A stretch of 64,000 nucleotides of DNA from an uncultured Spirochaetaceae bacterium (lineage in GTDB: Bacteria > Spirochaetota > Spirochaetia > Sphaerochaetales > Sphaerochaetaceae): contig CALXLE010000099.1 of NCBI GenBank assembly GCA_944389115.1, positions 16,612 through 80,611 of the forward strand, read 5' to 3'. Made by a program: the position numbers and the translations under genes. The notes under the pieces were generated by a model. The model worked only from the letters and a program-made list of their open reading frames with translations. It was not told where the DNA came from and ran no database searches. Positions 42,332 through 51,605 of the stretch are shown piece after piece (positions within the stretch are counted from its first letter, which is position 1; each line of letters begins with the position of its first letter).

Positions 42332-43086
42332 GCAAATACCCCATCAAGAAGCATCATCGCGGCAAATCCAAGCGCTGCGCCTATCGTACCCAGATTAGAG
42401 TGCTCTCCCTCCGATGCCTCAGGGATCAGCTCCTCCACTACGACATAGAACATGGCTCCTGCCGCGAAAGAAAGGAAGAGCGGGAGAATAGCGCCAGCGA
42501 ATCCAACGAAGATGAAAGCAAGCACTGCCCCAGCAGGCTCTACAGCTCCTGAAATGACACCTTGGATGAATGCAGAGCCCCTGCTCTTTCCTTCCCTGTA
42601 CAGAGGGAATGATACGACCATCCCCTCTGGAAAGTTCTGGAGCGCTATACCGAGGGAGAGAGCAAGTGCGGACGCATATGTCATCGTTCCGCCGGAAGCT
42701 GCAGTGACAGCTGCACCCGCTCCTACGGCCATGCCCTCCGGGATATTGTGGATTGTCACCGAAAGCATGAGAAGCGCTGAGCGTGAAAGCGATGAAGGTC
42801 TTCCCTCCGGATCTGAAGCAAGGGCATGCAGATGCGGCGTCAGGTAATCGATGAAGAGCAGGAAGGCTATACCCAGAAGGAAGCCTGATGCTGCCGTATA
42901 GTACGAAGAGGACTCTATCGCAGGAAGAAGAAGCGACCAGACAGAGGCTGCAATCATAACGCCTGAGGCAAAGCCCAGCACAGCCTTCTCCGTCCTCTTG
43001 CCTAGCCCGTTCTTAAGGAACAGGACCCCTGATGCACCAAGCGCGGTGCCTATGAATGGTATTATGAAGAGCAATGCAATCTGCAT
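42328..43086 (-). CDS. ZIP-family divalent metal transporter
   Basis: The start at 43086 (MQIALLFIIPFIG) is chosen because a -10 box (TACTAT, plus 43096-43101) ends nine bases before it; the in-frame codons further upstream would overlap the promoter. The 252-residue protein has eight predicted membrane helices and the ZIP metal motifs HNIPEG (TM4) and QNFPEG (TM5, with Gln for the usual His), and a His-bearing loop (YLTPHLHA). It should import zinc or iron. It forms an operon with the methyltransferase. Confidence 0.88.
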   Translation of the reverse strand: MQIALLFIIPFIGTALGASGVLFLKNGLGKRTEKAVLGFASGVMIAASVWSLLLPAIESSSYYTAASGFLLGIAFLLFIDYLTPHLHALASDPEGRPSSLSRSALLMLSVTIHNIPEGMAVGAGAAVTAASGGTMTYASALALSLGIALQNFPEGMVVSFPLYREGKSRGSAFIQGVISGAVEPAGAVLAFIFVGFAGAILPLFLSFAAGAMFYVVVEELIPEASEGEHSNLGTIGAALGFAAMMLLDGVFA

Positions 43087-43095
43087 ACATCCATG

Positions 43096-43101
43096 ATAGT
43101 A
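43096..43101 (-). promoter_or_regulatory. -10 box of the ZIP transporter gene
   Basis: TACTAT on the minus strand ending nine bases before the ATG; no ribosome site. It overlaps the divergent promoter of the patatin-like gene. Confidence 0.45.
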
Positions 43102-43103
43102 CA

Positions 43104-43132
43104 TGTACAATGATATTCCAAATGGCTAGAAT
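43104..43132 (+). promoter_or_regulatory. Promoter of the patatin-like gene
   Basis: TGTACA, 17 bases, TAGAAT (43127-43132). The -10 box ends six bases before the ATG at 43139, so the mRNA should start at the start codon. Confidence 0.55.
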
Positions 43133-43138
43133 CGGGCT

Positions 43139-43984
43139 ATGAGAACTGCGCTTATCGACGTCGGCGGCGGGATGAGGGCCGTTTACGGCGCTGGGATATA
43201 TGACTATCTGATGGACAATGATCTCTATCCGATAGATCTTGGCATCGGTGTATCCGCTGGAGCTGCGGATCTCGCCACGTACTTTGCCAGGCAGAGGGGA
43301 AGGGTTCTGAGGTACTTCACTGTCTATCCAAAACGCAGGCAGTATATGGGACTCTGGCCATTTCTGACGCGCGGTACGTTCATGAATCTAAAATACATCT
43401 ATGAGGACCTCTCCCTGCCTGGATGCGAGGATCCATTTGATGCAGAGACATTCCTCCGCTCTTCTTCCGATATGGTCTTTGTAGCGACGAATGCCCATAC
43501 GGGGAAGCCGGAATATCTTGAAAAGAGCTCAATAAAGATCGGCAATCTGACGGTACTTGAGGCGACAGCGGCCCTACCCGTGGCATGTAAGCCGATAGAG
43601 TTCAACGGAAAGCTTTATTACGATGGAGGCATCTCGGATCCGATACCATATGAAAAGGCATTCAGCATGGGAGCTGACAAGGTCATCGTAATACTCACGA
43701 AGCCAAGAGATTTCGTCAGGGATCCTGAGAAGGATAGATGGATCGGTAATACGCTTTCCAGGCGTTACCCGGAAGCGGGGAAAGCTATGCTGATGAGGGC
43801 TGAGACATACAACAGCCAGATCAGGGGCATGGAAAGATATGAGAAGGAGGGAAAGCTCCTTGTGATAGCCCCTGATGACACCTGCGGCGTCACTACGCTG
43901 AAGCATAAGGATGAGGATATAATGAGGCTGTACGATAAGGGATACAAGGATGCGGAGAAGATTATTCCGTTCCTTGGAATCTGA
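43139..43984 (+). CDS. Patatin-like phospholipase/acylhydrolase
   Basis: The 281-residue protein has the oxyanion glycines (VGGGMRAVYGAG), the nucleophile motif GVSAG with Ser39 and the catalytic Asp162 in YYDGGISDP, i.e. the Ser-Asp dyad of patatins. It resembles the YjjU-like bacterial subgroup of cytoplasmic lipid acyl hydrolases. No signal peptide is present. It is a single gene with a leaderless-type promoter and a terminator shared with the V-ATPase operon. Confidence 0.9.
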   Translation: MRTALIDVGGGMRAVYGAGIYDYLMDNDLYPIDLGIGVSAGAADLATYFARQRGRVLRYFTVYPKRRQYMGLWPFLTRGTFMNLKYIYEDLSLPGCEDPFDAETFLRSSSDMVFVATNAHTGKPEYLEKSSIKIGNLTVLEATAALPVACKPIEFNGKLYYDGGISDPIPYEKAFSMGADKVIVILTKPRDFVRDPEKDRWIGNTLSRRYPEAGKAMLMRAETYNSQIRGMERYEKEGKLLVIAPDDTCGVTTLKHKDEDIMRLYDKGYKDAEKIIPFLGI

Positions 43985-43990
43985 AGAAAG

Positions 43991-44051
43991 AGAAAAAAAG
44001 AGCAGAGCCCGGAAGTGTAATGAGCTCTGCTCTTATTGTTTCCCGCATCCC
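43991..44051. terminator. Bidirectional terminator between patatin gene and V-ATPase operon
   Basis: AAGAGCAGAGC (43998-44008) pairs with GCTCTGCTCTT (44034-44044), an 11-bp perfect stem. On the minus strand a run of seven Ts follows; on the plus strand ATTGTTT. Confidence 0.85.
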
Positions 44052-44088
44052 CTGCCCCGATATCCAGAGCAGGATACGCGTTCCTATA

Positions 44089-44526
44089 TCAGCCGAGAAG
44101 CAGGAGACAGAAGACGAGTGTGAAGAGAGCGACTGTCTCGGTGATACCGATAACGATGAAGTAGTTAGCCGTTCCCTTTCCAGTCTCAGCGAGTGCATCG
44201 GACGATGCTGCTGCGACCTTGCCCTGCATCCATGCGGAAAGACCGATTGCGAGTCCGCCGAAGACACCGGCTCCAAGGCAGAGCAGGTATGATGCGCCGC
44301 CGTCAAATGCTGATCTGATGAAGTTCATAAGCAGGAAGCCGTAGATTGTCTGTGTAAGAGGAGCTCCTGCGAATGCGACCATGATGAATGGAGCGGGCTT
44401 TCCCGCAGCATAGCATTTCTTCCAGCCGCCGACTGCGCTCTGACCAGCGCATCCTGTTCCGAGTCCTGATCCAAGTGCAGATAAGCAGAGTGCACATGCC
44501 ATTCCGAGATAAGCAAGATTTTCCAT
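44089..44526 (-). CDS. atpK: V-type ATPase subunit K (proteolipid c-ring)
   Basis: The 145-residue protein consists of two fused helical hairpins (four membrane helices). Helix 2 has Gln59 (GAPLTQTIYG) where the second hairpin has the ion-binding Glu130 (IGITETVALF), i.e. one carboxylate per two hairpins as in V-type rings. A glycine-rich helix 1 (LGSGLGTGCAG) packs the ring. GGAG precedes the ATG. It is the last gene of the operon, ahead of the terminator. The Gln and Glu pattern leaves open whether H+ or Na+ is the coupling ion. Confidence 0.96.
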   Translation of the reverse strand: MENLAYLGMACALCLSALGSGLGTGCAGQSAVGGWKKCYAAGKPAPFIMVAFAGAPLTQTIYGFLLMNFIRSAFDGGASYLLCLGAGVFGGLAIGLSAWMQGKVAAASSDALAETGKGTANYFIVIGITETVALFTLVFCLLLLG

Positions 44527-44536
44527 ATCCTTCTCC

Positions 44537-46390
44537 TTAGCTATTGCTAGCAGATTTATCCTGAACCGTCTTTCTGAACGGCTCGTAATTGTATCCGGCC
44601 CACTCCATTCCGAGAGCTCCGGAGAATTCCAGAAGATTGAGTCTTACACCATGCACGACGACGGAGAGAAGACCCATCACAAGATTGAGCACATGGCCAA
44701 GCACTATCACAGCAATGCCGATGACAAGCATTGGACCATGCATCATCCCATCGCCCATGTTGTTGAACGACTGAGCGATTGCAAGCGATGCCATACCGAC
44801 AGCGAAGAGCCTTATATAGCTCATCAGATTCGAGAAGCATGAAATCGTATCAAGGAAGGTCGTAAAGAAGCCCGCAAGCCCCTGCTTCAGGCCTGTTCCG
44901 AACGGAATGCCAGGACCTTGCGCAGAGAATACGCAGACAAGAACGAATCCAAGACCGACTCCTCCCGCGATGAACGGTATCGAGCATGGCTCACCAATGA
45001 CAAGATTCAGCGCAAGGAAGTACAGCAGGATGACATCGATCAGCCATCCCAGCTCGGACAGGAGCGATATATCCTTATCCTTCGCTTTCCTGATTATATT
45101 GATTATCCTTCCAAGCGATAGCTGCACTGCACCGAGTATGAAGCAGAACTTCATCAGCATGTTCTGCGTATACGTCGCATCCAGTCCAAAGACCTCGGGA
45201 TAGTTGGCAATGCTCGGTATAACGAGCTTCTGGAGGAACGGAACCTTGTATAGGATAGATTCCGATCCGAACCATGTCCCAGTGACGGCACCCCACACAA
45301 CAGTCGCAGCACCTACCACATATATGAGAATATTCAGGTCCGAGCACTTCTTCGCCTTATGCTGCATAAAGAGCCCGATAAGGATGAATATGATACCGTA
45401 GCCCGCATCGCCTATGATCATTGCAAAGAACAGCGAGAAGAATACCAGGAAGTACGATGAGATATCATACTCACGGTATCCAGGCACCGTCCCAAGGATA
45501 TCAAATACAGGCTTTACGATCCTTACGAAGCCCTTGTAATTGATCTTCGTAGGAGGATTGTCATCATCGTCGGGATCGGAGAGCATATAGGCAAGGGAAT
45601 GCTTCTTAGCATATGCCTTGAATGCATCCTCATCTTCCTCTGGGATGTACCCAGTGAGGTAGATGATATCATCCCCTTCAACGCTCTCGGAGACACGCTC
45701 GAATGTTATCGCTTCATCCTTTCTCTTCAGGAATGCTTCATAGGAAGGCACATAGGCAGCTGCCTCACTGATTTTAGAGGCAATCTCCTTCAGCCTGCTC
45801 TCCCCTTCGAGGATCTCCTTGTCAATCTGTGCAAGGGATTTCCTCGGAAGCCTGAACTCGGAGAACGCTGATCCCTCGGGAATCATTCCGGAAACAAGCG
45901 CAATGGCAATGCCTTTGCCATTGTATGCAACAGGAATGAACCTGCAGTCAGGATCGCTCCGGAGAATCTCAGCATCCTTCGCATTCCCCGTGTAAATATG
46001 GATGTCGATACCTTCAGAAGCGAGGGATGCTAGCTCATCGGGGTTGAAGTCCCCGAACGGCGAGATCCTCTCACGCTCATTCCTGAGAGCAATGAGGGAA
46101 CCATTGAGGCTATCCTCTTCAGCAAGAAGGGATATAAGAGAGCCATGGACTGAAGCGAACTCCTCACCGGAGACCGCCTTCCCAGCCTTGACCTTCTTTC
46201 CCCCGCGCTCCTTCAGAACCTGAAGCACATGATCGTATTCGCTCCTCTCCTTCTCCAGGGCATCGAGACTCTGGGATTTGGAGATCATGTCAGTGATATG
46301 CATCACACCTAGATCGCGGAGCGAGACCAAAAGCTCATCCTTCTGGCTTCTGGAGGCTGCAATGACCGTTTTCTTCATCTTAGCTATCAT
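44537..46390 (-). CDS. atpI: V-type ATPase subunit I (membrane stator, a-subunit)
   Basis: The 617-residue protein has a soluble N-terminal half (about 1-300, including coiled-coil parts) that binds the peripheral stalk, and a C-terminal half with seven to eight membrane helices that contains the essential-Arg half-channel region (FSNLMSYIRLFAVGMASLAIAQSFN). It transfers ions with the K ring. It starts two bases after the atpD stop. Length is normal for bacterial V-type I subunits. Confidence 0.96.
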   Translation of the reverse strand: MIAKMKKTVIAASRSQKDELLVSLRDLGVMHITDMISKSQSLDALEKERSEYDHVLQVLKERGGKKVKAGKAVSGEEFASVHGSLISLLAEEDSLNGSLIALRNERERISPFGDFNPDELASLASEGIDIHIYTGNAKDAEILRSDPDCRFIPVAYNGKGIAIALVSGMIPEGSAFSEFRLPRKSLAQIDKEILEGESRLKEIASKISEAAAYVPSYEAFLKRKDEAITFERVSESVEGDDIIYLTGYIPEEDEDAFKAYAKKHSLAYMLSDPDDDDNPPTKINYKGFVRIVKPVFDILGTVPGYREYDISSYFLVFFSLFFAMIIGDAGYGIIFILIGLFMQHKAKKCSDLNILIYVVGAATVVWGAVTGTWFGSESILYKVPFLQKLVIPSIANYPEVFGLDATYTQNMLMKFCFILGAVQLSLGRIINIIRKAKDKDISLLSELGWLIDVILLYFLALNLVIGEPCSIPFIAGGVGLGFVLVCVFSAQGPGIPFGTGLKQGLAGFFTTFLDTISCFSNLMSYIRLFAVGMASLAIAQSFNNMGDGMMHGPMLVIGIAVIVLGHVLNLVMGLLSVVVHGVRLNLLEFSGALGMEWAGYNYEPFRKTVQDKSASNS

Positions 46391-46391
46391 A

Positions 46392-47003
46392 TCAACCTGC
46401 CTTCACCAGCTTCTTCTTAGCTATCTTTCCACGCACGACAGCTGCGGTCTGCTGATCCTGAAGATAGATTCCTATCACCCTGATATTCTCCTTTGCCTCG
46501 GGTATCTTCACCTTCTCAAAGAGATTTACACGCTGCGTCGTCGTCCTAAGCTCTGCAGAGAGAAGCTCAATTCTCTCCTCAAGAGTCCTTACAAGTGCAT
46601 CGAACTTCGCGATATCCCTCAGGGCGACAATGGCCTTGTCGACCCACAGGGGATAGAAGTCCAGATCGTATTCAATGGGCTTGAAGACAAGCTCTCTGAA
46701 CACAGGCACTTCCACTCCCGCTATATTCCCCCTGTCCTTCTCTATCCTATCAACCTTGACAAGCGTACCGATGGATTTTTCAGAGGGGAACGAAGCATTC
46801 TCGCCATATACAGCAATCCAGCCAGAAAGAGAAGCCTTGGCCTTAGCCTGCTCCTCCTTCAGCTTCGCTATCTCCTGCTCAGACTCCCTTATGACAGCCT
46901 GGAGCTGCTGCTGCTTGAGCTGCAGCGTTGGAAGATAGCGCTGGAACTGCTTAAGGGCGTCCTTCTGCTTCTTCTGCTCATTCTTGGTAAGCTTTACACC
47001 CAC
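46392..47003 (-). CDS. atpD: V-type ATPase subunit D (central shaft)
   Basis: The 203-residue protein is almost fully helical with coiled coils at both ends (about 5-70 and 125-175), as expected for the rotor shaft in the A3B3 head; the KLTKNEQKKQKDALKQFQRYLPTLQLKQQQL start is of the V-type D family. It starts right after the atpB stop. No separate F subunit gene follows or precedes it here. Confidence 0.93.
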   Translation of the reverse strand: MGVKLTKNEQKKQKDALKQFQRYLPTLQLKQQQLQAVIRESEQEIAKLKEEQAKAKASLSGWIAVYGENASFPSEKSIGTLVKVDRIEKDRGNIAGVEVPVFRELVFKPIEYDLDFYPLWVDKAIVALRDIAKFDALVRTLEERIELLSAELRTTTQRVNLFEKVKIPEAKENIRVIGIYLQDQQTAAVVRGKIAKKKLVKAG

Positions 47004-47004
47004 T

Positions 47005-48303
47005 CTAGCGCTCCTTGGGCCAGTACTGCTCTATGAGCTCAGTCCTGAGTCCTGTCTCATTAGGCTCGAAGCACTCCGCAAGGATCTTCCAGCCTTCGTC
47101 GAGAGCTTCTTCGAGAGGAATATTCACCGAAAGGTCCATCATCCTCGATTCGAACTCCGCACCATACTTCAGAAGCTTCTCATCCCAGTCTGACATCATG
47201 AATCCCATTGAACGCTTCTCAAGGGAATCCTTGTATGCGCTGTAGAGCTTGATCATGCCATCCATCAATGATCTATGGTCCGAGCGTGTATCCTTGTTGA
47301 CGTTCTGCTTCAGACGGGAAAGGGATCCGAATGGCTCGATATGGCCATTCTTCAGATAATACTGTCCCTCCGTGATGTATCCCGTATTGTCTGGTACAGG
47401 ATGCGTGACATCATCGCCAGGCATCGTCGTAACACCAAGGATTGTAACAGATCCGGCACCTTCGAACGATACAGCCTTCTCATAGCGTGATGCGAGGGCG
47501 GAATAGAGATCTCCGGGGTATCCTCTGTTGGAAGGAACCTGCTCCATCGTGATTGCAGTCTCCTTAAGCGAATCGCAGAAGTTCGTCATATCAGTAAGGA
47601 GAACAAGAACCTTCTTTCCCTGAAGGGCAAAGCGCTCCGCTACAGCAAGCGAGAGATCTGGAACGAGCGTGCATTCGACAGTAGGATCGGATGCAGTATG
47701 GATGAACATGATAGTCCTTGAGAGAGCGCCGGAGCTTTCCAGCGTATTCCTGAAGAAGAGGTAGTCATCATACTTCAGGCCCATTCCTCCCAGAACGATG
47801 ATATCAACCTCCGCCTGCATGGCGATACGAGCCAGAAGCTGGTTATAGGGCTCGCCGGAGATTGAGAAGATCGGGAGCTTCTGCGACTCGACAAGGGTGT
47901 TGAATACATCGATCATAGGAATACCTGTTCTGATCATCTTGTTCGGGAGTATTCTCCTTGACGGGTTTACTGAAGGACCACCGATCTCAATCATATTCTC
48001 TGTAAGCTCAGGGCCGTTATCCCTCGGATGGCCTGCACCATCAAAGATGCGTCCAAGCAGATTATCGGAGAAGCTGACTCTCATCGGCACGCCCAGAAAG
48101 CGGACGCTGTCTCCTGTTGATACGCCCATTGCTCCCTGGAACACCTGCAGTGATACCTTATCACCATCGAGCTTGATTACGTTGGCAAAACCCTTGCCGC
48201 GTGATGTCGTGATCTCTGCCAGGTCATTGTTCCTTACGCCTTCTGCCCTGACAGTTATGACGTTTCCGACAATAGATTCAATCTTCGTATAGACCTTCTG
48301 CAT
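47005..48303 (-). CDS. atpB: V-type ATPase subunit B (regulatory head subunit)
   Basis: The 432-residue protein is the non-catalytic head subunit: it lacks a Walker A motif, which in this position reads [11 protein letters not shown], and has the family region with [15 protein letters not shown] and the [21 protein letters not shown] segment. It alternates with A subunits in the head. It starts right after the atpA stop (TAAATG) with GGAGGAAG before it. Confidence 0.97.
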   Translation of the reverse strand: MQKVYTKIESIVGNVITVRAEGVRNNDLAEITTSRGKGFANVIKLDGDKVSLQVFQGAMGVSTGDSVRFLGVPMRVSFSDNLLGRIFDGAGHPRDNGPELTENMIEIGGPSVNPSRRILPNKMIRTGIPMIDVFNTLVESQKLPIFSISGEPYNQLLARIAMQAEVDIIVLGGMGLKYDDYLFFRNTLESSGALSRTIMFIHTASDPTVECTLVPDLSLAVAERFALQGKKVLVLLTDMTNFCDSLKETAITMEQVPSNRGYPGDLYSALASRYEKAVSFEGAGSVTILGVTTMPGDDVTHPVPDNTGYITEGQYYLKNGHIEPFGSLSRLKQNVNKDTRSDHRSLMDGMIKLYSAYKDSLEKRSMGFMMSDWDEKLLKYGAEFESRMMDLSVNIPLEEALDEGWKILAECFEPNETGLRTELIEQYWPKER

Positions 48304-50031
48304 TTACTTCCTCCTTCCCTTATAGAAGGATTCGAGATCCTCCTTGAGCGTTCCAAAGCGCTCATCAGACTCCGCAGTTCCGTTCCAGTCAAGGAAACGC
48401 TGCCTAAGCTCATTGAAGAAGAGACGGGCGTCCTTCTTATCCTCAAGCTCGAATGATGAAGTGAGGATATCGTACATGACGGAGAACACAAGGCGCTGCC
48501 TGTCTACTGTGACGGAAGCATCAACGGGATCGAAGGAGTTCTGCTGGAGATATGCCGAATCAAGGAACTCACCCTTCTGATAGACCACATAGTCCTCAAG
48601 CGATGTTCCCTCTTCTCCGACGACCTTCATCATCTGCCCGACCTCATTACCTCTCCTGAGGTATGAATATGCCTCAGCAACCTTGTCCTTATCGATTATT
48701 CCCTCATATTTCGACCATGAATCGAGAGGATCGATGGCAGGATACTTTCGCGCATCGGAGCGCTCTCTGGAAAGGCCATGGAATGCGCCTACGACCTTGA
48801 GTGTCGCCTGGGTTACAGGCTCCTCGAAGTTTCCGCCAGCCGGGGATACCGTTCCACCGATCGTGACAGTACCTGTACGTCCATCGCGGAGCTTCACCTT
48901 TCCTGCCCTCTCATAGAACTCAGCAATCCTTGACTCCAGGTATGCAGGGAATGCCTCATCTCCAGGAATCTCCTCGAGACGGCCAGACATCTCTCTCATA
49001 GCCTGTGCCCAGCGGGAAGTACTATCGGCAAGAAGGAGTACATCCAGTCCCATATTCCTGTAATACTCAGCCATCGTGACTGCCGTGTATACGGAAGCCT
49101 CTCTAGCCGCAACAGGCATACTCGATGTATTGCAGATGATGATGGTTCTCTCCATGAGGCTTCTTCCGGTCTTCGGATCCGTAAGCTCTGGGAATTCCTT
49201 GAGGATCTCAACAACCTCACCAGCACGCTCACCGCATGCTGCGATAATTACGATATCGACATCAGCGTTCCTTGAAGTCAGATGCTGGAGAACGGTCTTC
49301 CCTGCACCGAATGGTCCAGGAATACAGTATGTACCGCCCTTCGCCACAGGGAGGAAAGTATCGATGATCCTTACCTTCGTGACCATTGTCTCATCTGGGA
49401 GGACTCTGTCTGCATATCCCTTGATAGCCACCTTGACCGGCTGGGTTATGATCATTGAGAGCTCCCTCTCATTGCCCCTTCCATCCTCGATTACGCAGAT
49501 TGTCTCACGGCTTCTATGCATGCCTTTATCTGCGATGCTCTTAATCTTCCAATCACCCTGAAGCGTGAATGGGACCATGATCTCATGGCGGAAGATGCCC
49601 TCTGGAACATAACCGAATGAATCGCCGGCAATCACCTTATCCCCTGCACTCTTCGTAGGAGTGAAATCCCACTCCTTATCAGGGAGAGGATCAAGATATA
49701 CACCTCTCTCAAGGAAGAACCCGCACTTCTCGGCAAGTCCGGGAAGTGGATTCTGCAGTCCATCGAAGACCTGGGTAAGGAGTCCAGGGCCAAGCTCTAC
49801 AGAGAGCATCTCCCCTGTGAATTCGACCTCATCGCCTACTGCGATTCCTCCGGTCATTTCATAGACCTGCAGCGATGCTATACCATCGGTGATTCTTATA
49901 ATCTCGCTCTTGAGACGGGTATCACCTACATGGATGTATCCTACCTCGTTCTTTATTACCTGGTCCGAGAACCTAACATTAACCATGTTCCCGTTGACGC
50001 CGGTCACCAGGCCAGAAGCTGTTGATGCCAT
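48304..50031 (-). CDS. atpA: V-type ATPase subunit A (catalytic)
   Basis: The 575-residue protein has Walker A GPFGAGKT (239-246), the GERAGEV catalytic-Glu region, LLADSTSRWAQAMRE, and the non-homologous bulge domain (about 110-190) that marks V/A-type A subunits. It hydrolyses or makes ATP with subunit B. GGAGATA precedes the ATG. Normal length for spirochaete enzymes. Confidence 0.98.
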   Translation of the reverse strand: MASTASGLVTGVNGNMVNVRFSDQVIKNEVGYIHVGDTRLKSEIIRITDGIASLQVYEMTGGIAVGDEVEFTGEMLSVELGPGLLTQVFDGLQNPLPGLAEKCGFFLERGVYLDPLPDKEWDFTPTKSAGDKVIAGDSFGYVPEGIFRHEIMVPFTLQGDWKIKSIADKGMHRSRETICVIEDGRGNERELSMIITQPVKVAIKGYADRVLPDETMVTKVRIIDTFLPVAKGGTYCIPGPFGAGKTVLQHLTSRNADVDIVIIAACGERAGEVVEILKEFPELTDPKTGRSLMERTIIICNTSSMPVAAREASVYTAVTMAEYYRNMGLDVLLLADSTSRWAQAMREMSGRLEEIPGDEAFPAYLESRIAEFYERAGKVKLRDGRTGTVTIGGTVSPAGGNFEEPVTQATLKVVGAFHGLSRERSDARKYPAIDPLDSWSKYEGIIDKDKVAEAYSYLRRGNEVGQMMKVVGEEGTSLEDYVVYQKGEFLDSAYLQQNSFDPVDASVTVDRQRLVFSVMYDILTSSFELEDKKDARLFFNELRQRFLDWNGTAESDERFGTLKEDLESFYKGRRK

Positions 50032-50040
50032 ATTATCTCC

Positions 50041-50574
50041 TTACCGGAAAATATCCGTTTCAATTTCCTTATATAGCCTGTCGAATTCCGAAAGACCCTT
50101 TTCCTGGCTGAATGATGAGCTGCGCTCCATAAGCTGAAGCTTCAGCGAGTATATCATCAGAGCCCGTGAAGAGAACGGAGACCCGCCCTCCCTCGACGAC
50201 AGGAAATCAAAGTACATTCCAAGAAGAGCCCTCTCTCCTTCCAGCGGATCGAGATCCTCGACAATCGACCTTATGCGGTCCTCGAAGATCTTCTCCCCTC
50301 CGGATACAACCTCGTATCCAGGGAAGCCGAGTTTCTCAGCCCTGACGGAATTCATTACTGCCCTTATCTTCTCCGAGTACTCCTGCCACTCCCTTACGAC
50401 AGGATTCCCTGCAGCATCGGCAGAGGAAGAGAACACAGCCTTCTCAAGATCCCTGTAATCCTTCTTTGAAAGCTGCTCCCTGGCCTTTGCCATGAATTCC
50501 TCATAGGTAATCGGAAGCTCCTTGCCCATTGAGAGCATCGGAAGAGTCGAAGCAAAATAGTAGTACTCAGCCAT
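50041..50574 (-). CDS. DUF2764-family V-ATPase operon protein
   Basis: The 177-residue protein starts AEYYYFASTLPMLSMG, the hallmark of a family found in spirochaete and other bacterial V-ATPase operons between subunits E and A. It is helical, soluble and acidic. The operon contains no recognisable C(d) or F subunit, and this protein takes the position of C in other V-type operons, so it may replace one of these stalk parts. That is inference from gene order and the YYF..STLP start, which faintly resembles subunit C/d openings. Confidence 0.85.
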   Translation of the reverse strand: MAEYYYFASTLPMLSMGKELPITYEEFMAKAREQLSKKDYRDLEKAVFSSSADAAGNPVVREWQEYSEKIRAVMNSVRAEKLGFPGYEVVSGGEKIFEDRIRSIVEDLDPLEGERALLGMYFDFLSSREGGSPFSSRALMIYSLKLQLMERSSSFSQEKGLSEFDRLYKEIETDIFR

Positions 50575-50580
50575 AGGACC

Positions 50581-51162
50581 TCAGAGAATGGACTTCAGAG
50601 AATCCGAAAGATATGGGAAGAGCAGCTCCTGGCACTTATCTGCGGAAACATCGATATATCCAGAGCCATCTTTTTCCGTGATTCTGAATCCTGCCTGCAC
50701 AGACTGGGAGGGCATGAACTCAAGACCCGATGCGATTTCAGAGGCGAAAGCCTTCGAAAGCTCTGCGGAGAGCGCACTGAGATCTTCCTGCGGAAGCTCA
50801 ACAGCCTTCCCTGAGAGATCTCCTGAAAGAACCGCACTGATGATGGAAACAAGATTGCTTCCATGCATTTCCTTTGATATAGCCGCTGAGAGTATCTTCG
50901 AATACTCATCCTCGATGCTCTTCCTCAGAGAGAGGGAGACATCGCGTGCAGCCTGCTTTATCGTCGCCTCCGAGGAGGATTTCTCAAGCGCGATTGACTT
51001 CTCAGCATCCGCGATCATCTTATCACGCTCTTTCTCAGCCTCTTTCACGATTGCATCGGCCTGTGCCCTAGCTTCGCTGATTATCCTTTCGGCTTCGGCT
51101 TTTGCGCTGTCAATGCCTTCCTTGCGGATAGAGGCAACAAGATCCTGAATCTGCTGTTCCAT
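50581..51162 (-). CDS. atpE: V-type ATPase subunit E (peripheral stalk)
   Basis: The 193-residue protein has an N-terminal alanine-rich coiled coil (about 1-90, AEAERIISEARAQADAIVKEAEKERDK... pattern) and a mixed C-terminal head domain, the layout of subunit E. It is the first gene of the operon, behind a clear promoter. A partner stalk subunit G/H is not found in this operon. Confidence 0.9.
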   Translation of the reverse strand: MEQQIQDLVASIRKEGIDSAKAEAERIISEARAQADAIVKEAEKERDKMIADAEKSIALEKSSSEATIKQAARDVSLSLRKSIEDEYSKILSAAISKEMHGSNLVSIISAVLSGDLSGKAVELPQEDLSALSAELSKAFASEIASGLEFMPSQSVQAGFRITEKDGSGYIDVSADKCQELLFPYLSDSLKSIL

Positions 51163-51193
51163 TTATTCCACCTGAATTCTTTTGTTTTCTATG

Positions 51194-51222
51194 ACTATAG
51201 AACAACGGGCATGTACAATCAA
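51194..51222 (-). promoter_or_regulatory. Promoter of the V-ATPase operon
   Basis: On the minus strand TTGATT, 17 bases, TATAGT (plus ACTATA 51194-51199). The leader is about 25 bases and includes AGGTGG before the atpE ATG. Confidence 0.65.
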
Positions 51223-51281
51223 TGGATTACATCTATTTTCAATATGAAGTTTGCTCAATATTTGCTTTTTTGTCGATTTTG

Positions 51282-51287
51282 GATAAT
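51282..51287 (+). promoter_or_regulatory. -10 box of the GIY-YIG-like gene
   Basis: GATAAT ending nine bases before the ATG at 51297, with no ribosome site between; -35 is weak. Confidence 0.4.
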
Positions 51288-51296
51288 ATTCCAGCG

Positions 51297-51605
51297 ATGA
51301 ATATCGAAGAGCTGTACACAAGGGACAAGCCCGTCAGAGGGCTTATATCAATAAGGAATCTGCTATCAGGAAAGGTCTATCTCACAGCAACAGAGGACGC
51401 AGTGAATGATATCACGAAAGAACGCTTCTCACTGGATCTGGGAACCCACAGATCGGCAGAGCTGCAGAAGGACTACTCGGAGACAGGGCTAGAGCTCTTC
51501 TCCATCGACCTTGAGAAGGAAGCCGGAAGCGGCGATGATCTCGGCACACTTCTTGAGATGACGGAGAAGGAGTATCAGGACCGGGGTATCATTCTATATA
51601 GATGA
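51297..51605 (+). CDS. GIY-YIG-like protein, catalytic residues degenerate
   Basis: The frame is open from 51222, but the upstream part is Phe-rich and lies in the promoter zone; ATG at 51297 is chosen. The 102-residue product ([23 protein letters not shown]... [17 protein letters not shown]) follows a family of small GIY-YIG-related proteins that share the GxxxIRN..SGKxY and SHRNxELQKDW patterns. The GIY and YIG strands read GLI and YLT, so nuclease activity is doubtful. Its last 12 bases overlap the convergent udp gene. Confidence 0.65.
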   Translation: MNIEELYTRDKPVRGLISIRNLLSGKVYLTATEDAVNDITKERFSLDLGTHRSAELQKDYSETGLELFSIDLEKEAGSGDDLGTLLEMTEKEYQDRGIILYR

